A stretch of DNA of 16,711 nucleotides from Gemmatimonadota bacterium (GTDB lineage: Bacteria; Gemmatimonadota; Gemmatimonadetes; Gemmatimonadales; GWC2-71-9), in the NCBI GenBank assembly GCA_003221075.1, contig QHUF01000045.1, forward strand, positions 1 to 16,711. Direction: 5' to 3'. Position numbers and translations under genes: made by a program. Under the pieces are notes generated by a model. The model did not search any database. It was not told where the DNA came from and saw only the letters and a program-made list of their open reading frames with translations. Of this stretch, positions 12,531 to 16,711 are shown in pieces; position 1 is the stretch's first letter, and every line of letters starts with the position of its first letter.

Positions 12531-13541
12531 TCATTCCCCGCCGTTACCCTTGACCCTTCTGCGCACTCGCTTGGCGAACCTGCTCAGCCAGCCGGAGTCG
12601 CGTGTCTGCTCCTCCCGTGTCGCGTGCAACCACACCGCCATGACTCCGGCTCGACCCAAAAGTCCCACGAGTCGAGTCGGGTCGGCGCGATCCACCACGG
12701 GCAGTCGTCCAATGTCGTTCGCGATCATCTTGGCGGTTGCTTCTTCCAGCAATTCATCGGTATGCGTGACGACGAGGCGGCGACTGCCCAGATCGAGAAT
12801 CGTCGCTCCTTCGCTGTCTTCCCGTTCCAACGCGCGCACGAGGTCGCCGCGCGTGACGAGCCCGACGAGACGCTCGGCGTCATCGACCACGGCCCACTCG
12901 TGCCGGCGTGCCATCACCGGATCTTCGTCGGCCAATCGCTGGAACAGGCCATCGACCGGAAGCGACGCGGGGACGGTGGGAATATCTTTCTCCATCACGT
13001 CGGCCACACGCATCAGGTGCAGCGGATTGACGATATACTCGCGCATCACGTGATGGCCGCGACGGGCCATTTTCTCGGTGAGAATCGACCGTTTCATGAG
13101 CAGGACGGTGACCGCATCTGCGGCGACGCACGCCACCAGCATCGCGGGGAGCAGATTGACGTCGTGGGTCACCTCGAGCATGAACGCGATCGCGGTGAAC
13201 GGCGCCCGCATCGTCCCGCCTAGCATCGCGCCCATGCCGAGCGCCGCCCAGACGCCGGGATCCCCCCCCGGTAGCCAGGGACCGACGAGCGCGCCGAGCG
13301 CGCCGCCCATGATCATCAAGGGCGCAAGTACGCCGCCCGACGTTCCCGACCCCAACGCGATGGCCCAAATCAGGGCTTTCGTGATCAGGAGGCCGAGCAG
13401 GAATATCCCGATCAAGCGCGCATTCAGCAGGTCGCGAATGACGTCATAGCCCACACCCAGCGCGCGCGGATAGAACAAGCCCCCAATCCCTACCACCAGT
13501 CCCCCCAACGCGGGCCACCACATCCAGTGGATCGGCAGCCA
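12531..13541 (-). pseudogene. ClC chloride channel, C-terminal fragment with two CBS domains
   Basis: From about 13541 the frame reads WLPIHWMWWPALGGLVVGIGGLFYPRALGVGYDVI. It then gives the ClC GSGTSGGVLAP motif (helix N, ion binding), GMGAMLGGTMRAPFTAIAFMLEVTHD and a cytoplasmic tail with two CBS domains (VADVMEKDIPTVP...VGLVTRGDLVRAL and LDLGSRRLVVTHTDELLEEA...LVGLLGRAGVMAV). This is the natural continuation of the fragment encoded at 13444-14205, but in another reading frame. The open frame extends upstream to 13670; that part (MRRRWPPCYW...) is only a shadow of the other fragment. No ribosome site is evident for separate translation. Confidence 0.82.
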
Positions 13542-14205
13542 CGCCCATGAGCGGCACCCGCAACGCACCCGCCACCGCCGCGGCGCTCGCGACCGGGATG
13601 AAGCTGCGCGGCTTCCACTCGAACAGCAGCAGCTCGACGGCCAGTAACACGGCGGCCACCGGCGTCGCAAAAATCGCCGACATGCCGCCCGCTGCGCCCG
13701 CGACGAGCAGCGTCTTCCGCTCGGCGGCCGACATATGGAACCCTTGGGCGAACAGCGATCCGAACGCGCCGCCGGTCATGATGATGGGACCTTCGGCGCC
13801 GAACGGTCCGCCCGTTCCGATCGACAGCGCCGACGAGAGCGGCTTCAGGACGGCCACTCGGGCTTCCATGCGGCTGCGGCCGATGAGGATCGCTTCGAGC
13901 GCTTCCGGGATCCCGTGGCCGCGGATCTTCTCCGAGCCGTAGCGCGCCATCAGGCCGATGAGCAGGCCGCCGATGACCGGGATGAACACCGACCACACGC
14001 CGAGATGATGGCCCGCCGGCGACGTGAAATCGCCGGTCGCGATGCGCTGGTAGTAGAAGAGATTGGTGAAGAAGCCGATCAGCTTGGTGAGCGCGAGCGC
14101 AACGAACGCGCTGGCCGCACCGACGAACACCGCCATGAGGGTAACGACGAGCACGCGGGGGTTGGCGGTGAAATCCCCGCGGTTGGCGTCAGCGACGGCA
14201 GACAT
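13444..14205 (-). pseudogene. ClC chloride channel, N-terminal fragment
   Basis: The protein starts with MSAVADANRGDF and a membrane helix, followed by ClC signatures: RGHGIPEALEA (GxGIP, with His where E. coli ClcA has Ser107), GTGGPFGAEGPIIMTGG (gating glutamate of GxEGP kept) and MSAIFATPVAAVLLAVELLLFEW. After AGALRVPLMG near 13543 the reading continues into non-ClC sequence and stops at 13444. Homologues known to me have roughly 50-60 residues between this point and the LPIHWMWW motif, which here follows immediately in the next frame. An internal deletion plus frame change has therefore broken the gene. It lies 12 bases downstream of the small basic protein gene, in the same operon. Confidence 0.85.
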
Positions 14206-14217
14206 TATACGCGAAAT

Positions 14218-14376
14218 TTAGTCGAGGCCAGGCGCTTTTGGGTGTTTCTCGCGCCTGCGATACGCCTTTTTGGAACGGTGGACTTTGTGTGACGGGGTCT
14301 TCAAGCGCTCTTTCACCGGCGCCTTCGGGTTCGGCACGCGAATGACGACCTTCTCCTTCTCCCGCTTCCGGCTCAC
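14218..14376 (-). CDS. Small basic protein, coupled to the DinB gene
   Basis: This 52-residue protein (translated VSRKREKEKVVIRVPNPKA..., ending HPKAPGLD) is very rich in Lys and Arg with no hydrophobic segment. The VVIRVPNPK motif followed by a basic tail is a pattern I associate with small hypothetical proteins of Gemmatimonadota. The GTG start at 14376-14374 overlaps the TGA stop of the DinB gene (14375-14373) as GTGA, a classical translational coupling signal that strongly supports a real gene. Nucleic-acid or ribosome binding is a guess from charge alone. Confidence 0.65.
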   Translation of the reverse strand: MSRKREKEKVVIRVPNPKAPVKERLKTPSHKVHRSKKAYRRREKHPKAPGLD

Positions 14377-14879
14377 AGACCGATGCGTTCGCGAATCTGC
14401 CGGGCGTGGTGGCGCGCGTGGATCATGTGGAAGCGCATCCACTCCTCGACGGTCAGGTCGCCCATCCGCGGATGCTTCACGAAGAGATTGTTGCGTCGCT
14501 CCGGCAACAGCGCGCGGTCTACCTGATCCCACGCCTCGATTCCGGCCAGGAAATGCGCCTCCGCGGTGGCGCGATTGATCTGCGGAGGAGGCGTGGTGCG
14601 CTCCGGCGACTTGCGGCCCGGCGGAAACCAGCGCAATCCAAAAATGAACAGCCTCGCAATTTGCTCCGCGGGCGTGCGGGGCCGCCGCTTCATCGGTGCG
14701 TGGTTCCTGCGCGACTGAAATGTCGCCGCGCTCAGCGTGAGTCCGAGCGCGAGATGCTCGACGATCTGCGCCGGCGTCCACTTGCCGGCGGGCCCACGCT
14801 CCCACTCGCTGTCGGCACGCCCGCGCAGGGGACCGAGCACGAGATCCGGCAACTCACCGAGCGGTCTCATACTCGTCAT
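14373..14879 (-). CDS. DinB-superfamily protein
   Basis: This 168-residue protein resembles the DinB/YfiT four-helix bundle. WTPAQIVEHLALGLTLSAA supplies the first metal-ligand histidine region, and EEWMRFHMIHARHHARQIRERI at the end supplies the H..H..HH cluster. It is only distantly related to the DinB protein at 6217-6720. The central part is basic and aromatic (MKRRPRTPAEQIARLFIFGLRWFPPGRKSP). The function is unknown; metal-dependent thiol or hydrolase chemistry occurs in the superfamily. ATG 14879 is used and ATG 14870 (MRPLGEL) is an alternative. It is the first gene of a minus-strand operon with the small basic protein and the broken ClC gene. Confidence 0.75.
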   Translation of the reverse strand: MTSMRPLGELPDLVLGPLRGRADSEWERGPAGKWTPAQIVEHLALGLTLSAATFQSRRNHAPMKRRPRTPAEQIARLFIFGLRWFPPGRKSPERTTPPPQINRATAEAHFLAGIEAWDQVDRALLPERRNNLFVKHPRMGDLTVEEWMRFHMIHARHHARQIRERIGL

Positions 14880-14938
14880 CGCGTGGTGGGCCGCTGACCA
14901 CTAGCTTCTACCCGACCCGACATGCGGGGAATTTGCGA
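14880..14938. promoter_or_regulatory. Divergent intergenic region with an inverted repeat
   Basis: Only 59 bases separate the minus-strand DinB gene and the plus-strand PHP gene, so promoters must overlap this space or the adjacent coding ends. It contains GTGGT (14883-14887) and ACCAC (14897-14901), a perfect 5-bp dyad with a 9-base spacer that could be an operator. No good -35/-10 pair is visible. Confidence 0.3.
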
Positions 14939-16072
14939 GTGAACCTGCTGCGCGATCTCGACCGCCCGATCCTCTACGTCATGTTCGCGCCGCTTTCCAA
15001 TACTCTCGACGGGCTCACGTTCTTCAGCCTGCCGCGCGCCGTATGGGCGCTCACCGTGTGGATGTTGCTCCTCGCCGCGTGGGGCGCGGTCCGCGCGTCG
15101 AGTGACTCCCACGGCTGGCGCCGCGTGGTGGCCACGTCGTTGCTCGGCCCCGCGGTGCTGGTCGTCCTTGTCGTCGCCGCGCTCGTCCTGCCGCGTCCCA
15201 TCCCGCGCCTCGTCCACGACGGCCCGGGCACCGCGATCGACTATCACGCGCACACCAACGCGTCGCACGACGGTCGCCCCGGCTGGACCCTCGCCAAGCT
15301 CGCCGCGTGGCACGAGCGCCAGGGGTATGAAGCGACGTATGTGACCGACCACAACATCGTGTACGACGGCTCGCTGCCCGTCCCGGAGGGGACGTCCATC
15401 AGTTTGTTGCCGGGCGTCGAATGGAGCGTGCACCAGCAACACGTCGTGGCGATCGGGCCGGTCGAGGCGTTGCCGCGCGACAGCTTCCAGGGAAGCACCG
15501 CGCGGATGATACGGATCTTCGGCGCGATCGAACGCCAGGGCGGACTCGGCATCGCCTCGCTTCCCGAGTACTGGCGCTACCATTGGGACGATCTCGGCGC
15601 GTTCGTGCTGGCCGGCGTGGACGGCTTCGAGATCGTGAACTGCGCGCCGAAGGCCCTGGGCTTCCCGTCCGACCTCCGGCGCCAGGTGCTCGCCCTCGCC
15701 GGGAGCCACGATTTGATGGTTGTCGGCGCGAGTGACAATCACGGCTGGGGCCGGGTGACGTGCGTATGGAACGTTTCGCAGCCCGGCGCGCAGGGCTTTC
15801 ATACCAATCGCGTCTTTGCCCGGCCGCTCGCGCTCGTGCAGGGCGACTGGCAGCCCTGCACCGCGGCGTTCACCCAGCCGTGGTTCCTGCTGCGGTCGCT
15901 GAGCTGGAGCGAGCGGGCGAGCTGGCTGACGTGGGTGCTTGTGATCCTGTTCTACCGTGCGTTGCCGCGGCGCGAGGGTCAGTCGGCTGGTCTCGGGATC
16001 CTCGCCCGTTCGGTGTTGCGCCGCCGCAAAGCGGCCTCTGCGCCCCCAGCCCCTAACAAGACCCCGACGTGA
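14939..16072 (+). CDS. Membrane-anchored PHP-domain protein
   Basis: About 377 residues. The N-terminus has hydrophobic segments (PRAVWALTVWMLLLAAWGAV and SLLGPAVLVVLVVAALVLP), then a PHP phosphoesterase domain: DYHAHTNASHDG (His103, His105), VTDHN, LPGVEW and ASDNHGWG (about 264-270). These are the usual metal-binding motifs of PHP enzymes. A further hydrophobic helix near the end (SWLTWVLVILFYRAL) is followed by a basic tail. A metal-dependent phosphoesterase on the outer face of the inner membrane is likely; the substrate is unknown. GTG 14939 is chosen because GGGGA (14926-14930) lies 8 bases upstream. TTG 14933, two codons earlier, is also open but too close to that site. Confidence 0.83.
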   Translation: MNLLRDLDRPILYVMFAPLSNTLDGLTFFSLPRAVWALTVWMLLLAAWGAVRASSDSHGWRRVVATSLLGPAVLVVLVVAALVLPRPIPRLVHDGPGTAIDYHAHTNASHDGRPGWTLAKLAAWHERQGYEATYVTDHNIVYDGSLPVPEGTSISLLPGVEWSVHQQHVVAIGPVEALPRDSFQGSTARMIRIFGAIERQGGLGIASLPEYWRYHWDDLGAFVLAGVDGFEIVNCAPKALGFPSDLRRQVLALAGSHDLMVVGASDNHGWGRVTCVWNVSQPGAQGFHTNRVFARPLALVQGDWQPCTAAFTQPWFLLRSLSWSERASWLTWVLVILFYRALPRREGQSAGLGILARSVLRRRKAASAPPAPNKTPT

Positions 16073-16131
16073 CACGGCGCAACCAATCGGCGAAGTTGCA
16101 TGTCTTCCTCCTCTCTTTTGGAGACAGTCCC

Positions 16132-16711
16132 ATGCAGGCAGCTGGTCGGTTCGTAGTCCTCGGTGCATGCGTCGCGCTCACGGCAGGAGCTCAAGCAAGG
16201 GCGCAGACCGGAACGGCGCTTCCCATGAAGCACGCGCCCGCCCGTACTCAAACGGCGATCACGCCGGCGGACCTCATGACTCGTCTGTACCTCTACGCGG
16301 ACGATTCGATGATGGGCCGCTTGGCCGGCAGCGAATACAATCTCAAAGCCACGGCATATATCGCGTCGGAGGTCAAACGCATGGGGCTGCAGCCCGCGGG
16401 TGACTCCGGCGGCTATTTCCAGAACGTCCCGCTGGTCAAGCGGCAGCTCGATGCAAGCTCCGGACTCTCGGTCGACGGCAGGGCCCTGCGCCCGTGGGAT
16501 GATTTCGTACCGCGCGATCCGGGAACCGCCACGCGGAATTTCGATGGCGCGCAGGTCGTGTACGCCGGCGTGCTCGGCGACAGCACACAGCTGACGCCGG
16601 AGCAGGCGGCGGGAAAGTTCATCGTGATCGGCGTACGGCGCGGCGCGAATCTTCCGCCTGCCGCTCAGGTGAACCGCGGAGCACTGCTGGCGAAGTATCG
16701 CACCTCGGCCG
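16132..16711 (+). CDS. Secreted M28-family aminopeptidase, N-terminal part (runs off the window)
   Basis: 193 residues are visible. A signal peptide (VVLGACVALTAGAQARAQ) is followed by ITPADLMTRLYLYADDSMMGRLAGSEYNLKATAYIASEVKRMGLQPAG and YFQNVPL, the typical prodomain of M28 zinc peptidases. A beta-rich PA-like insert then begins (VVYAGVLGDS...AAGKFIVIGVRRG). The catalytic HxD and zinc-ligand motifs lie beyond the end of the window, so activity cannot be judged. The ATG has GGAG (16120-16123) eight bases upstream. A short CTCC (16108-16111) could weakly pair with it. Confidence 0.85.
   Translation, partial: MQAAGRFVVLGACVALTAGAQARAQTGTALPMKHAPARTQTAITPADLMTRLYLYADDSMMGRLAGSEYNLKATAYIASEVKRMGLQPAGDSGGYFQNVPLVKRQLDASSGLSVDGRALRPWDDFVPRDPGTATRNFDGAQVVYAGVLGDSTQLTPEQAAGKFIVIGVRRGANLPPAAQVNRGALLAKYRTSA

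Noticed and set aside
13542..13670. Upstream extension of the ClC C-terminal frame
   Set aside because: The translated MRRRWPPCYW... segment is the out-of-frame reading of genuine ClC N-terminal sequence, not a real start.
14204..14209. TATAAT on the minus strand at the ClC start codon
   Set aside because: It overlaps the ATG, so transcription would begin inside the gene, and no -35 is visible.
16051..16057. CCCTAAC near the end of the PHP gene
   Set aside because: First base does not fit the consensus, and no stem or core box follows.
16108..16123. Ribosome-site-masking hairpin ahead of the M28 gene
   Set aside because: Only four pairs (CTCC/GGAG) with an 8-base loop; too weak to claim as a regulator.
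14876..16168. 430-residue open frame on the minus strand
   Set aside because: It is antisense to the well-supported PHP gene, rich in Arg/Asp/His, and shows no domain; a GC-rich shadow.

Overview
The window looks like chromosomal DNA of a GC-rich environmental bacterium. Gemmatimonadota is the most likely phylum, judged from the style of the M28 peptidase, DinB, small basic and cassette-type proteins; this is inference, since no rRNA or marker gene is present. No tRNA, rRNA or CRISPR array was seen, and no stretch of more than 300 bases lacks a gene.

Region 1 (1-777) is the end of a probable cytochrome b561-type gene overlapping a Tat-exported sulfite-oxidase-family molybdoenzyme. Region 2 (about 786-4346) is the most unusual part: an integron-type cassette array with no integrase in view. 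Two well-formed attC sites (1390-1479, 1773-1863), a half site (2259-2265) and a decayed site (4258-4346) all lie in one orientation. They follow small cassette genes: a YcxB-like membrane protein, a double-CxxC zinc-ribbon protein and two small membrane proteins. A radical SAM gene with its own strong promoter and operator-like dyad sits where the missing half of the third attC should be. Region 3 (4367-9613) continues on the plus strand with accessory genes lacking full attC sites: a lipoprotein, a class A beta-lactamase, a DinB-like protein, a coiled-coil membrane protein with a co-transcribed partner, an Ig-plus-zincin-like lipoprotein and an M48-type metalloprotease. Short bulged hairpins beginning (C/T)CTAAC follow three genes (787, 6241, 6716) and may be attC relics.

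Region 4 (9616-14879) is entirely on the minus strand. In transcription order it holds a DinB-like protein, a tiny basic protein coupled to it through a GTGA overlap, a broken ClC channel gene (frameshift plus an apparent internal deletion), and then a cupredoxin overlapping a transmembrane Ser/Thr kinase. The overlap carries a strong G-quadruplex motif. Region 5 (14939-16711) runs back on the plus strand with a membrane-anchored PHP-domain protein and the start of a secreted M28 peptidase.

The working picture is an accessory island of captured cassettes (786 to about 9613) between more ordinary chromosomal genes, showing several stages of decay: truncated attC, mutated attC, a one-base frameshift and a probable lost start codon.
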